A DNA stretch of 64,000 bases from DASXRA01 sp963737425 (GCA_963737425.1 CAVTSX010000009.1:1736001-1800000); one strand, 5' to 3'. Numbered from the stretch's first letter, positions 8,530 to 17,357 are shown. The notes: generated from the sequence alone by a model not told the origin. Made by a program: numbers and translations.

Positions 8530-9361
8530 GTACGTGGTGATCCCGGTCCATGACGTCAACCCGCTGAGCCGCACGCCGTGGGTCACGTACGCACTGATCG
8601 CCGCGAATCTCATTGTCTTCCTGCTGACGCCGTCCGGCGCGACCACGGTGACGAGCGCGGCCGACCTCGCGCAGACCTGCCGGCAGCAGGCGTTCTTCGA
8701 CCATTACGCGGCAATACCGGTGGAGTTGGTGCACAACCGCCCGTTGCCACTCGTCCCGAACGGGCAGATCGGTGCGAACGCGCAAGGCGCCGGCTGCGTG
8801 CTCGACCGTCCGAGCTACCACAAGATTCCGCTGCTGTCGGCGGTGACGTCGATGTTCCTGCATGGCAGCTGGCTGCATCTGCTCGGAAACATGCTTTTCC
8901 TATTGGTCTTCGGCAACAACATCGAGGACCGGTTCGGCCGCGTACGGTTCGCGCTGTTCTACCTGCTGTGTGGCCTCGTCGCCGCATACGGCTTCGCCCT
9001 CGCCAACCGGGACTCGCGCGAAGTGCTGATCGGCGCGTCGGGCGCCATCGCGGGAGTGCTGGGCGCGTACATCGTCCTTTATCCACGGGCGAAAGTCTGG
9101 AGCCTCGTCCCGTTCCTGTTCTTCATCCCGCTGCGGCTGCCCGCATGGCTGGTGCTCGGCATGTGGTTCGTCCTGCAGTGGGCCTATGCCGCCGGCTACG
9201 GGATCTCTTCGGCCGGATCGGTCGCCTACCTCGCCCACGTATTCGGATTCGTCACCGGTGCATTGATCGGGCTGATCGTGCGTGGCGGGCAGAGCCGGGA
9301 CGGGCCGCAACTGGCCACGCCCTATCCGTACGGCCCGCCGCCCGAACGGCGGCGTTGGTAG
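8516..9361 (+). CDS. Rhomboid family intramembrane serine protease
   Basis: 281 residues, multispanning. After an N-terminal helix (about 25-42) come the rhomboid landmarks: HGSWLHLLGNM (HxxxN of helix 2), the catalytic-serine motif GASGAIAG in helix 4, and LAHVFGF in helix 6 with the catalytic His, then a proline-rich cytoplasmic tail. Rhomboids cleave transmembrane helices within the bilayer. The GTG at 8516 overlaps the previous gene by 14 nt; GTG codons at 8534 and 8537 are alternatives. The residues fit an active protease; substrate unknown. Confidence 0.92.
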   Translation: MPQTEYVVIPVHDVNPLSRTPWVTYALIAANLIVFLLTPSGATTVTSAADLAQTCRQQAFFDHYAAIPVELVHNRPLPLVPNGQIGANAQGAGCVLDRPSYHKIPLLSAVTSMFLHGSWLHLLGNMLFLLVFGNNIEDRFGRVRFALFYLLCGLVAAYGFALANRDSREVLIGASGAIAGVLGAYIVLYPRAKVWSLVPFLFFIPLRLPAWLVLGMWFVLQWAYAAGYGISSAGSVAYLAHVFGFVTGALIGLIVRGGQSRDGPQLATPYPYGPPPERRRW

Positions 9362-9403
9362 CTGGTCGGGTCCGACGCGGTTCGGACATCCAAGCGGGCA
9401 GGC

Positions 9404-9425
9404 CATAAGGCGCCCATAAGCGAGA
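9404..9425. promoter_or_regulatory. CATAAG direct repeat upstream of serine hydrolase
   Basis: Two adjacent 11-bp units, CATAAGGCGCC and CATAAGCGAGA, 88 bp before the serine hydrolase start. Tandem 11-bp half-sites are the usual binding pattern of OmpR/PhoB-type response regulators. The same motif appears at 12267-12288 next to the OmpR-type regulator gene, so the regulator encoded at 11543-12217 is the likely ligand. Confidence 0.6.
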
Positions 9426-9512
9426 CGCTGACCAGCTCCATATCGGCCGCTGTGCAGGCTGCAACATGCCGCGGTCGCAGGCCCGGTTTCTGCCGAGCCG
9501 ATAGGACCGTCC

Positions 9513-10433
9513 ATGCCGCAGCTGACGTACGCGCCGCCGGTCGCACCGCCCGCCGGAGGACCGAGCAAGGCCCGGCGCAGTTGGATGATCATGCTGATCG
9601 TCGCCGCCGTCGTGGCGCTCGGCGCGGCGCCGATCATCATCCGCCGCTTCGCCGACTGGACCGGTACTGGCGTGCACTGCACGTCCGGCCCGGGAAGTTC
9701 GCGGTGGTCGGATCAGGTTGCGGCGGCGGCCCGCGTCGGCTCGGCGGGCGGGCTGCGAACCGCAGTTGCCGTGGTCGATACCGCAACCGGCGCCTGCTAC
9801 ACGGCGGGCGACACGCACGGGCTGTTCGCGACCGCGTCGGTCGTGAAGGTGATGATCGCGGCCTACCTGCTGGACACCGGGCAGATGTCCGGCGACACCG
9901 CCGACCTGGCGTACTCGATGATCACCCGTTCCGACGACGACGCCGCGAACACACTGTGGGCGCAGGCCGGGGCGGCCGGTCTGGAACCCTGGATCGAAAG
10001 CCACTACCGGCTGCCCGGCCTGGGATCGGCCAACGAGATACCCGGGCGGTGGGGCAACACCCACGTCACCGCGGCGGGCCTCGCACTGCTGTACGCCAAG
10101 CTCAAGGCCGACCCGGCCGTGTGGCCCTGGCTCGGCAACGCGATGCACCACACCCGGCGCATCGCCAAGGACGGCACCGACCAGGCGTTCGGCATCGCCG
10201 CAATCGCCAAAGGTGCTGCGGTGAAACAGGGCTGGGCCGCCGGATCAGCCGACGACCCCGACGACGCCGTGGTGAACACCACGGGCTACGTCGCAGCGAA
10301 CCGGTATGCGGTGGTGGTGCTCACCGAAGGCCGCCACAACAACACCGAGGACGGCAACCGCAGCTTCAACGCCACGCAAGCCGCAACCGTCACGGACATG
10401 ACGCGGCAACTGGACCTGGCGGGACAGCGCTAG
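9513..10433 (+). CDS. Membrane-anchored serine hydrolase of the class A beta-lactamase fold
   Basis: 306 residues. One N-terminal membrane segment (about 26-45) leaves the rest outside. The catalytic Ser-x-x-Lys is in TASVVKVMIA near residue 110, and SDDDAAN near 137 is the SDN-like motif; KQGWAAG near 232 stands at the KTG position with a Gln change. The fold is that of class A beta-lactamases and related peptidoglycan peptidases; a hydrolytic beta-lactamase role is not shown. It carries the CATAAG repeats upstream shared with the DacA-like gene at 12331, so it is probably a cell-wall enzyme of the same regulon. Confidence 0.8.
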   Translation: MPQLTYAPPVAPPAGGPSKARRSWMIMLIVAAVVALGAAPIIIRRFADWTGTGVHCTSGPGSSRWSDQVAAAARVGSAGGLRTAVAVVDTATGACYTAGDTHGLFATASVVKVMIAAYLLDTGQMSGDTADLAYSMITRSDDDAANTLWAQAGAAGLEPWIESHYRLPGLGSANEIPGRWGNTHVTAAGLALLYAKLKADPAVWPWLGNAMHHTRRIAKDGTDQAFGIAAIAKGAAVKQGWAAGSADDPDDAVVNTTGYVAANRYAVVVLTEGRHNNTEDGNRSFNATQAATVTDMTRQLDLAGQR

Positions 10434-10475
10434 TGTCCGCGGCTGACACGCCCTTGATCCGATGGGAGGTCTGAC

Positions 10476-11543
10476 TCACGTCCAGGCGGGCAGGCGCACC
10501 TCGACGGCAAGACCGCCGTCCGGAATGGCGGACGCTGCGATGGAGCCGCGGTGCGCCGCGACGATCGATCGTGCGATCGTCAGGCCGAGCCCGACGCCGC
10601 CACCGTGGTCGAGACGGTCGCCGCTCGCGCGCCGGAACGGCTCGAACAGGCCGTTGACCTGCTCCGGGGCGACGCGGGGCCCACTGTTCGTGACGAGCAG
10701 GGTCGCCGGCGGGGTCACCGTGACCTGCACCCAGCCGTCGTCCACGTTGTATTTGACCGCGTTCTGCACGAGGTTCGTGGCCAGCCGTTCCAGAAGCGGT
10801 TGCTCGCCGATGGCGGTTACCGGATCGAGGGTGCGCTCGATCCGCACTCCACGTTCGTCCGCAGCCGGCTGCAGCGTCTGGATCGCCGCCGCGAGGATGT
10901 GGTCCAGACGCTGCGGCTCGCTGCGCATCAACCCGCGCTCGGTCTCGGCGAGTACGAGCAGGCCCTCGATCAGGGCCTCGTTGCGCTCGTTGGTGGCGAG
11001 CAGTTGCCGCGAGAGCAGTTCGAGTTGCTCGCTGGTCAGCGCCGACTGCAGGCTCACCTCGATCAGGGCGCGCTGCGTGGCCAGTGGTGTGCGCAGTTCA
11101 TGAGACGCGCTTGCCGCGAATCGACGCTGCGCTTCGTAGCCCTCGGCGACCCGATCGAGCATCGCGTCGATGGCATCGGCGAGTCGACGCGTCGCATCGC
11201 GCGGGCCCTGCGCCTGCAGCCGCAAGCCCAGACTGGTCGGCCCGAGCTGGGTGATGATGTCGGTCATCGTCTCGATCGGGCCGAGCACCCATTGCGCAAG
11301 CAACACGACGACGCCAACGATCAGGCCGGTGAACACGGCGATCTCGATCCAGGCGATGAGCGGGCTGAACGACGTGCAGCCGTTGAGCGCGCTACGCCAG
11401 CTGTGATCGCAGGACGGGAGTCCACCCCGGTAGGTCCGGGCGATGTTCTGCCCGTTGTAGAGGCACCAGTCGAGGTAGACGACACCGATCGGCGCGGTGA
11501 TCAGCAACGCCAGGATCAGCCGGCGGCGGATGGTCATGCGCAT
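10476..11543 (-). CDS. Two-component sensor histidine kinase (HAMP, HisKA, HATPase_c)
   Basis: 355 residues. Two N-terminal membrane helices (about 5-25 and 56-80) bracket a short external loop of about 35 residues with two cysteines; a HAMP region follows, then the H-box SASHELRTPLATQ with the phosphoacceptor His near 155, the N-box NLVQNAVKYN near 265, and G-box GGGVGLGLTIARS. The ATG at 11543 overlaps the response-regulator stop by one base (TGATG). It pairs with the upstream OmpR-type regulator; the two nearby cell-wall hydrolases suggest envelope sensing. Confidence 0.95.
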   Translation of the reverse strand: MRMTIRRRLILALLITAPIGVVYLDWCLYNGQNIARTYRGGLPSCDHSWRSALNGCTSFSPLIAWIEIAVFTGLIVGVVVLLAQWVLGPIETMTDIITQLGPTSLGLRLQAQGPRDATRRLADAIDAMLDRVAEGYEAQRRFAASASHELRTPLATQRALIEVSLQSALTSEQLELLSRQLLATNERNEALIEGLLVLAETERGLMRSEPQRLDHILAAAIQTLQPAADERGVRIERTLDPVTAIGEQPLLERLATNLVQNAVKYNVDDGWVQVTVTPPATLLVTNSGPRVAPEQVNGLFEPFRRASGDRLDHGGGVGLGLTIARSIVAAHRGSIAASAIPDGGLAVEVRLPAWT

Positions 11544-12217
11544 CAGGCGTCCCCGCCGAACCGGTAGCCGACGCGCGGCACGGTATGCACGATCGGCGGA
11601 TCGCCGAGCTTCCGGCGCAAGGTCATCACGGCGACGCGCACCGCGTTCGTGAACGGATCGGCGTGCTCGTCCCATGCCTGTTCGAGCAGCTGCTCGGAGC
11701 TGATGACCTGGTCCGGCGCATGCATCAGCACCGTCAGTACCGCGAACTCCTTCGGGGTGAGATCGAGCAGCCGCCCGTCCCGGAACGCACGGTGCCGCGG
11801 GATGTCGAGCACGACCCCGTACGCATCGAGCACCGGCGCGAACCCGGCCGGCGGACGACGCGCAAGCGCCTGGATGCGTGCAGCGAGTTCAGCGAAGGCG
11901 AACGGCTTGGTCAGGTAGTCATCGGCACCGAACCCGAGGCCGTCGACGCGGTCGCGGATACCGGCGGCGGCAGTGAGGATCAGGACGCGCGTGCCCAGAC
12001 GTGAGTCGATCATCCAGCGGCACACGTCATCGCCGGTGCGCCGGGGCATGTCACGGTCGAGCACGGCGACGTCGTAGCGGTGAACGCTGAGCCGTTCGAT
12101 GGCCGCCTCGCCGTCGTAGCAGACGTCGACGGCCATCGCAAGCTTGCGCAATCCGTCAGCGACCGTGTCGGCGAGCAGGCGTTCGTCATCGGCGAGGAGC
12201 ACACGCACTGAATCCAT
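11543..12217 (-). CDS. OmpR/PhoB-family response regulator
   Basis: 224 residues: receiver domain with the acidic pair DD near residue 10, phosphoacceptor Asp in VLDRDMP near 54, and conserved Lys in LTKPF near 104; then a winged-helix DNA-binding domain (LTPKEFAVLTVLM, AVRVAVMTLRRKLG, VPRVGYRF). It is co-transcribed with the sensor kinase downstream and divergent from a D-alanyl-D-alanine carboxypeptidase-like gene. CATAAG direct repeats in that intergenic region and in front of the serine hydrolase at 9513 are its probable binding sites. Confidence 0.95.
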   Translation of the reverse strand: MDSVRVLLADDERLLADTVADGLRKLAMAVDVCYDGEAAIERLSVHRYDVAVLDRDMPRRTGDDVCRWMIDSRLGTRVLILTAAAGIRDRVDGLGFGADDYLTKPFAFAELAARIQALARRPPAGFAPVLDAYGVVLDIPRHRAFRDGRLLDLTPKEFAVLTVLMHAPDQVISSEQLLEQAWDEHADPFTNAVRVAVMTLRRKLGDPPIVHTVPRVGYRFGGDA

Positions 12218-12266
12218 CTTTCCGTCCCACAGTCACGACCGGGCACTGTGAGCCTCAGCTAGCAGG

Positions 12267-12288
12267 CATAAGCGCGCCATAAGCGCGC
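12267..12288. promoter_or_regulatory. CATAAG direct repeat between response regulator and DacA-like gene
   Basis: Two perfect 11-bp units CATAAGCGCGC at 12267-12277 and 12278-12288, about 43 bp before the DacA-like start and 50 bp before the divergent regulator start. Exact tandem spacing fits a dimeric OmpR-type regulator. The related pair at 9404-9425 supports a small regulon. Confidence 0.65.
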
Positions 12289-12330
12289 TACGAATGTTGA
12301 CGATAACCGCGCGCTGCGAGCCTGCTTTGC

Positions 12331-13281
12331 ATGTCAGCGATCATCCGACCCCCGCAAGCGCCGAGGTCGTTTCCGCCGCCCACCCTGCACTACGGCAAGC
12401 GCCGGCGCCGCGCGCGACGAGTTGTAGCGGTTGGCGTAGTACTCGTGATCGCACTTTGTGCCTACGCCGCAGTCCGGATCACCCACGGCGACACCCGGCG
12501 CGTCTACCTGGCCAACGACCAATGGCCCGTGCAGGGTCAGGCGTCGTTCACCGTCGGCGGCGGGCCGGTCGAATCGAGCCCGGGCCAGCATCCGGCGCCG
12601 ATCGCCAGCGTTGCCAAGGTGATGACGGCCTACCTCGTGCTTCGCGCCTCGCCGCTGGCCGACGGCGCAGACGGTTTCCGGCTGACAGTCGGCGAGGACG
12701 ACGCCGTGGACACCCAGGCGCGCGCGACGAACGACGAGTCGCTGGTGCCCGTGCGCGTTGGGGAGGTGATCACCGAACGCCAGGCGCTGGCGGCCCTGTT
12801 GCTGCCGTCCGCGAACAACGTGGCGACGATGCTCGCCCGCCATATCGCGGGCAACGTCGCTTCCTTCGTCGGCGAGATGAACGACGAGGCGCGGACGCTG
12901 CACATGACGCACACGACCTACACGGACCCGAGCGGCCTGGACGAGGGCACGCGCTCGACGGCCGCGGATCAGGTCCGGCTTGCGCAAGCAGCCATGCGCG
13001 AGCCCGCATTCGCCGCGATGGTCGCCACGCGTGAGTACGACCTGCCGGTGGCCGGCACGGTGCACAACACCGACACCCTGCTCGGCACGCGCGGATTCGT
13101 CGGCATCAAGACCGGATCGGACGATGCGGCCGGCGGATGCTTCATGTTCCGCACGCGTCGCGTCGTGGACGGCCACCCGACGGACGTGACGGGTGTCGTG
13201 CTCGGTCAGCCCGGCAAGGACCTGATCGCGGCGGGCCTGGACGCAGCCTCGCAGTTGGCGGACCGGGTGGGCTCGGCGTAG
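12331..13281 (+). CDS. D-alanyl-D-alanine carboxypeptidase-like serine hydrolase (PBP5/DacA-type fold)
   Basis: 316 residues. A membrane anchor (about 27-50) precedes a penicillin-binding-protein domain with all three active-site motifs: SVAKV (SxxK) near residue 92, SANN (SxN) near 153, and KTGSD (KTG) near 253. This is the low-molecular-weight PBP set that trims peptidoglycan stem peptides outside the membrane. No PBP5 C-terminal domain or second membrane anchor is seen, so the protein is short for DacA. Divergent from the response regulator and probably controlled by it through the CATAAG repeats. Confidence 0.9.
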   Translation: MSAIIRPPQAPRSFPPPTLHYGKRRRRARRVVAVGVVLVIALCAYAAVRITHGDTRRVYLANDQWPVQGQASFTVGGGPVESSPGQHPAPIASVAKVMTAYLVLRASPLADGADGFRLTVGEDDAVDTQARATNDESLVPVRVGEVITERQALAALLLPSANNVATMLARHIAGNVASFVGEMNDEARTLHMTHTTYTDPSGLDEGTRSTAADQVRLAQAAMREPAFAAMVATREYDLPVAGTVHNTDTLLGTRGFVGIKTGSDDAAGGCFMFRTRRVVDGHPTDVTGVVLGQPGKDLIAAGLDAASQLADRVGSA

Positions 13282-13288
13282 CGGCGCC

Positions 13289-13510
13289 CTACCGCTTCGA
13301 CTTGGGCCGGACGTCGATGCCGAGGCTCACGCTGAAGAACGCGACGACCAGCAGTCCGCCGACGACGGTAAGTGCCTTGTCTGGCAGGAGTTTTGCGAGG
13401 GTGGCAGCAATGAGCAACGCGAGGGCGGACACCACAGCGACGGCGATCTTCCAGTCGTCTCCGATGACGAAGTCGTACCAGAACTGGAGGAACGATTTGA
13501 CGAATTTCAC
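13289..13510 (-). CDS. Small membrane protein, unknown function
   Basis: 73 residues, GTG start at 13510 overlapping the upstream gene's stop by 4 nt (GTGA). Two hydrophobic helices (about 21-40 and 47-66) with a charged LAKLLPDKA turn and a basic tail. The coupling to the COG4280-like membrane protein suggests the two work together, probably as a transporter or its accessory. No family recognised. Confidence 0.8.
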   Translation of the reverse strand: MKFVKSFLQFWYDFVIGDDWKIAVAVVSALALLIAATLAKLLPDKALTVVGGLLVVAFFSVSLGIDVRPKSKR

Positions 13511-14280
13511 TGAGCCGTCTCCAGGACAGGGTCGGGCGCGCGAAGCGCGGCTATGAAGACACGGCTGAGCGCGAACCACCCGACGAGCAGGGCGAGAATC
13601 GCCAGATCGTGTCCGGGCCAGACGAGGCTGTCGCGGTTCGGGCGGACGATGCCCACGCCCTCGACCGCCCAGTAGGTGCCGAACGAGGCCAGCATCAGCC
13701 CGACGACGTACTTGAGCGTGTTCTCCGGCACCATCGCCAGCGGCCGCCTCGCCGCGGCCGCCAGGACCAGCACCACGATGACCGCGGCGCCTGCCCCGAC
13801 GACCGCGACCGGCACATCCTTGGCGTTCAGGCCGAACGTGATCACGATGAACACCACCTCCATGCCTTCGAGGAACACGCCCTTGAACGAAACCATGAAC
13901 GAGAACAGGTCCAAGCCCGACGACGGTTGGCCGGCGGCGCGGGCCGCGTCGACCTCGTCCTGATAGATCTCGTCCTCGTCGTGGGTTGCCTTTCGTCCCG
14001 ACGCCCGAAGGATCGCCTTCCGCAACCATTGCAGGCCGAAGATCAGCAGCAGTGAACCAATCACCAACTGCAGGGCCGATTCCGGAAGCCACGACGTCAG
14101 CGCGTAACCAGCCGCGGCGGTGACCACCGCGAGCGCGACGAGCGCGGCGCCGGTGCCCGCAAGAGCAGATCTCCAACTCCGCGTGAAGCCCATCGCCATG
14201 ACGATCGTGGTCGCCTCGACCATCTCGACGAAGCAGGCGACGAACGTGGCGACGAGCAAACCCCAGGTGGCTGCTGTCAT
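13507..14280 (-). CDS. COG4280-like multispanning membrane protein (GDT1/UPF0016-like)
   Basis: 257 residues, about six to seven membrane helices in two halves, each carrying an acidic motif within a helix: FVEMVEATTIV near residues 17-27 and FLEGMEVVFIV near 137-147, as in ExxE-type metal-ion transporters. The linker near 90-120 is rich in acidic residues. The motifs resemble the ExGD-type motifs of the GDT1/TMEM165 manganese/calcium exchangers; a cation-transport role is inference. First gene of a two-gene operon with the small membrane protein at 13289. Confidence 0.75.
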   Translation of the reverse strand: MTAATWGLLVATFVACFVEMVEATTIVMAMGFTRSWRSALAGTGAALVALAVVTAAAGYALTSWLPESALQLVIGSLLLIFGLQWLRKAILRASGRKATHDEDEIYQDEVDAARAAGQPSSGLDLFSFMVSFKGVFLEGMEVVFIVITFGLNAKDVPVAVVGAGAAVIVVLVLAAAARRPLAMVPENTLKYVVGLMLASFGTYWAVEGVGIVRPNRDSLVWPGHDLAILALLVGWFALSRVFIAALRAPDPVLETAQ

Positions 14281-14405
14281 GTCGACTCCAACAATAGGTT
14301 CGCGCCCCTAATCCCCGTCAACGCGGCACCGTGCTTACCTAGGGCCCCCTCTCGGAGGACCTTCGTCCCCTGCTCGGCAGGACCCCGAGCGCGCACACTC
14401 GATCA

Positions 14406-14612
14406 ATGGAATCAGGAGCGGTCATCCGTGTCCTCTGCGACGATGGGCCATGCAGAGGCCCGCAGTTCATGGACGTCGACACCGGGCGCATCCTGTTCAA
14501 CGACACGCCCGGGGCCGCGGCCAGCGTCTATCGGATCGAGAATCAACCCAGTTACACGCATGAATCTACGCCGCATGCCCGTCTGGACCGCCTCGTCGAA
14601 CCCGGCGAATGA
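14406..14612 (+). CDS. Hypothetical protein
   Basis: 68 residues from the ATG at 14406. The composition is protein-like, with two cysteines in LCDDGPCRGPQ and a mixed strand pattern, but no recognised domain or clear ribosome binding site. It stands alone between the divergent COG4280-like gene and a decayed hydrolase. It could be a small actinobacterial conserved protein. Confidence 0.5.
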   Translation: MESGAVIRVLCDDGPCRGPQFMDVDTGRILFNDTPGAAASVYRIENQPSYTHESTPHARLDRLVEPGE

Positions 14613-14633
14613 TCGACTGCGGATCGCGGCTGG

Positions 14634-15008
14634 TCAGTCGGTGGCGAACGCCGGCACGGTGACCGTGCTGAGGCAGCTCGTGTCGTAGCCACCAGCCGGT
14701 GTTTGCAGGAAGTCAACCGTGATGGCTTGGGCGCACGGCGATCGCGCCAGCACGTCATGGCCGATTCCGGGAAACACCAGCACCTGCGCATGGCTCAGCG
14801 TTCCGGCCGCACGACGGGCCGACGAGGGTGGCGTGACGGCGTCCAACGAACCGGCGAGCAGCAGCACCGGGACGTGACTTGCCGTTACCGCATGGACGTG
14901 GGAACTGGCCTTGCCGACAATCCAGGCTCGGCATTCGGCGAAGATCCGGGCCGCCTGCGGTTCCAGGGCGAGGACGCGCGGCGGGCTCCAACTCGGGAAT
15001 CCCGGCAA
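14634..15008 (-). pseudogene. Remnant of an alpha/beta hydrolase (TAP-like C-terminal domain)
   Basis: Only the C-terminal part of a secreted tripeptidyl-aminopeptidase-like hydrolase is left: VPVLLLAGSLDAVTPP with the catalytic-Asp strand, FPGIGHDVL with the catalytic His, and a final Cys pair region as in TAP-like domains. The N-terminal half with the nucleophile serine is missing; upstream is the terminator of another decayed gene. A TTG at 15008 opens the frame, but a short protein of this kind could not be catalytic. Confidence 0.75.
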
Positions 15009-15038
15009 CGTTCGGGGAAGGGCAGGGCGCCGCCGCGA

Positions 15039-15066
15039 AGCGGCCCCCTCGTTCGAGGGGGCCGCT
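15039..15066 (-). terminator. Strong hairpin terminator
   Basis: A perfect 12-bp stem (AGCGGCCCCCTC at 15039-15050 with its complement at 15055-15066) and a GTTC loop, about 20 bp beyond the stop of the decayed secreted-protein gene on the minus strand. No U-run follows, as is common in actinobacteria. Confidence 0.7.
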
Positions 15067-15086
15067 CCACCGCGATGAATGAGCAG

Positions 15087-15755
15087 TTAGCTCACTCGGC
15101 ACGGATTGTGCATGTCACCGCTGTTGAAGTTGTTGAACAATTCGGTCGTCGTGAACCCAGCGGTCGGGTACACGGTCTTGAGCAGAGGGCCGTATTCGGT
15201 GGTTGAGGTTCCGCCGAACTTGTTGATGGTTCCGGGGATGTGCGCACCGCCCTCCTGCCAGGTGCATGTTCCGTGATTCATGGTGGTCGTGTAGATCGGG
15301 TAGAACTGCGCTCCCATCGGCGGGTTAACGCAATTCTCGCCGGTGGTCCGATCACAGAACGGTTCGTTGTCCTGCGAGTCCGCTGCCTCGATCCGCGGCA
15401 GGTCAGCCTCGAAGGCAACATTCGAATAGTTCGTGTGGCCGTTCGCCAGCGGGCTGGTGAACATGACCGGCGTCGGGTGAAGTGCCCGGTCCCGCGCGAC
15501 GTTGCGATCGGTGCCCGGCCAGTTTGCGGTACCACTGCCCGTCGAAGTCCTCGTCGTCGCTGAAGCATCCGTTGATGTGAACGGGCAGCGTGATGGTGTA
15601 GGTGATGTCGTTGCCCGATCCCCGGACGCCGGACTTGAACTCGACGGACGGTTCGTCGTGGCCGACGTATTCGTCACCAGGGCTGTCGTAGATGTCGGTG
15701 CACAACGACGAGCGACTCTCGCAGAGCGGCTCGTGCTACTCCTGCGCGGCCGAGG
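15087..15755 (-). pseudogene. Frameshifted secreted-protein gene of an uncharacterised actinobacterial family
   Basis: Two adjacent frames together give one protein: 15755 to about 15530 reads EPLCESRSSLCTDIYD, then YVGHDEPSVEFKSG and DFDGQWY; from about 15530 to 15087 a different frame continues ANWPGTDRNVARDRALHPTP, DLPRIEAADSQDNEPFCDRT and TCTWQEGGAHIPGT to the stop. The first frame also has stops just upstream (TAG at the ESR start), removing any signal peptide. I recognise the family only as large secreted proteins with YVGHDEPS and HIPGT motifs; function unknown. Frameshift plus upstream stops indicate decay. Confidence 0.7.
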
Positions 15756-16100
15756 TCGCAGCGGCTCACCCGGCACCAGTCGTGCCACGTCCCGCGGCGG
15801 GCTGGACGCGCCGTTTGCGACGCCGACTCCAGCCCAATATCCGGATGAACCCACGCTGTGCGAGTCCTCCCTTCGGCTCAGCAATACCGAGTTCGGTCGC
15901 GACCGTTTGGGCCGTGGCGGGTTGGAGAATCCTCGTTGGAGCGACCCACATAACGGCAGGTCACTGATGATCGGGACCCGCCGGGTGGCAGCTGTCGAGG
16001 AACCCCGCGGGCGCGGCCTTTACGCCCGCGGACGCCCCGTTGGAATGGCGCGAAGCTTGTCGTTATCAGGGCGCGATCTCCTCGGCTGCGCGCCTTTCGG
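15756..16100. other. Intergenic stretch without a recognisable gene
   Basis: About 345 bp between the decayed secreted-protein gene and the ECF42 sigma gene. It may contain the degraded signal-peptide region of the former. I see no intact frame, repeat or RNA. Confidence 0.5.
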
Positions 16101-17357
16101 TCAGTCGTCGACGGGCGACGCCGCCTGGGGTTCGTCGTTGTCACGCTGCGCGCGCAGCCGTGCTGCCTGGGTAGTGAGATAGTGACGCTCCTGGGTGCTC
16201 GTGGTGCGGCTCGCCGCGGCCCGGTAGTGCGTGGCGGCCGCGCCCGTATCGCCTGCCATCTCGAACAGATATGCGCGAACGGCATCGAGCCGGTAGTGGC
16301 CGGCCAGCCGTTCGTCGAGGGCGTCGACCATCGCCAAGCCTGCGTCCGGGCCGTTCACCATGGCCGCGGCGACTGCCCGGTTGAGCGCCACCATCGGGTT
16401 GCCCGACATTCGCTCGAGCAGGCCGTACAGCGCAAGTATCTGCGGCCAGTCGGTGTCTTCGACGCGCGCTGCCTCGTCATGGACGGCCACGATGGCCGCC
16501 TGGAGCTGGTATTCGCCGATGGAGCCTCGCGACACGGCATCGACGGTCAGCGCTACACCCTCGGCGATCAGGTCGCGATCCCACAGCGTCCGGTCCTGCT
16601 CGGCCAGCGGAATCAGCTCCCCGCCGGGGCCGGTGCGAGCCGGCCGCCGGGCGTCGGTGAGCAGCATGAGTGCGAGCAGCCCGCCGACCTCGCCGTTGTC
16701 CGGCAACAGAGCATGCACGGCCCGGGCCAGCCGAATCGCCTCGCCGGAGAGCTCCGTACGGTGCAGATCCACGCCGCTACTGCTGCTGTATCCCTCGTTG
16801 AACACGAGGTACAAGACGTGCAGCACGGAGCGCAGCTGTTGCGCGAACTCGTCACCTGTCGGCATCCCGAACGGCACGTCCGAGGCCTTGACGCGTTGCT
16901 TGGCCCGGCTGATGCGCTGCGCCATCGTCGCTTCGGGCACCAGGAAAGCGTTTGCAATCTCCGCCGTGGTCAGGCCGCCCACCGCCCGCAACGTCAGCGC
17001 GATTGCCGATGCCGGCGTCAGCGCGGGATGGCAGCACATGAACAGCAGGATCAGGGTGTCGTCCTGTCCGGGCACCTCGACTGCGGGAAGTTCCCGCCGC
17101 GCCGCGACATCCTCCCGGCGGCGCCGGGCCGAGTCGCTGCGGATGTGGTCGGTCATCTTGCGCATGGCGGCCTGGATCAGCCAGCCGCGAGGGTTGTCGG
17201 GCAACCCCTCCTGCGGCCAGTGCACCGCCGCCGCAAGCAGCGCTTCCTGCACGGCGTCCTCTGCGGTGTCGAAGTCGCCGAAGCGCCGGATGACCACACC
17301 GAGGATCTGCGGCGCGAGCTCGCGCAGCAGATCCTCGATGCCCTGGCCTGGATTCAC
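16101..17357 (-). CDS. ECF42-type RNA polymerase sigma factor with TPR-like C-terminal extension
   Basis: 418 residues. Sigma region 2 (EDAVQEALLAAAVHWP, then NPRGWLIQAAMRKMTDHIR) and region 4 (LTTAEIANAFLVPEATMAQR) are followed by a long helical C-terminal part of about 220 residues with paired-helix repeats (YQLQAAIVAVHDEAARVEDT, GLLERMSGNPMVALNRAVAA), the ECF42 hallmark; the extension is needed for activity in characterised members. The GTG at 17357 overlaps the DGPF gene stop (GTGA). ECF42 genes are linked to DGPF-domain genes across bacteria, as here. Confidence 0.92.
   Translation of the reverse strand: MNPGQGIEDLLRELAPQILGVVIRRFGDFDTAEDAVQEALLAAAVHWPQEGLPDNPRGWLIQAAMRKMTDHIRSDSARRRREDVAARRELPAVEVPGQDDTLILLFMCCHPALTPASAIALTLRAVGGLTTAEIANAFLVPEATMAQRISRAKQRVKASDVPFGMPTGDEFAQQLRSVLHVLYLVFNEGYSSSSGVDLHRTELSGEAIRLARAVHALLPDNGEVGGLLALMLLTDARRPARTGPGGELIPLAEQDRTLWDRDLIAEGVALTVDAVSRGSIGEYQLQAAIVAVHDEAARVEDTDWPQILALYGLLERMSGNPMVALNRAVAAAMVNGPDAGLAMVDALDERLAGHYRLDAVRAYLFEMAGDTGAAATHYRAAASRTTSTQERHYLTTQAARLRAQRDNDEPQAASPVDD

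Noticed and set aside
9513..10433. Antibiotic-resistance class A beta-lactamase
   Set aside because: The fold and Ser-x-x-Lys are present but KTG is KQG, the protein is membrane-anchored, and the context is cell-wall regulation, so hydrolysis of beta-lactams is not supported.
14357..14369. DosR-like box (GGACCTTCGTCCC) upstream of the COG4280-like gene
   Set aside because: Only part of the 20-bp DosR consensus is matched and no DosR gene or hypoxia-type neighbour is present; too weak to call.
14281..14405. Metal riboswitch in the leader of the COG4280-like operon
   Set aside because: The leader is GC-rich and can fold, but I do not see the conserved core of the yybP-ykoY manganese class.
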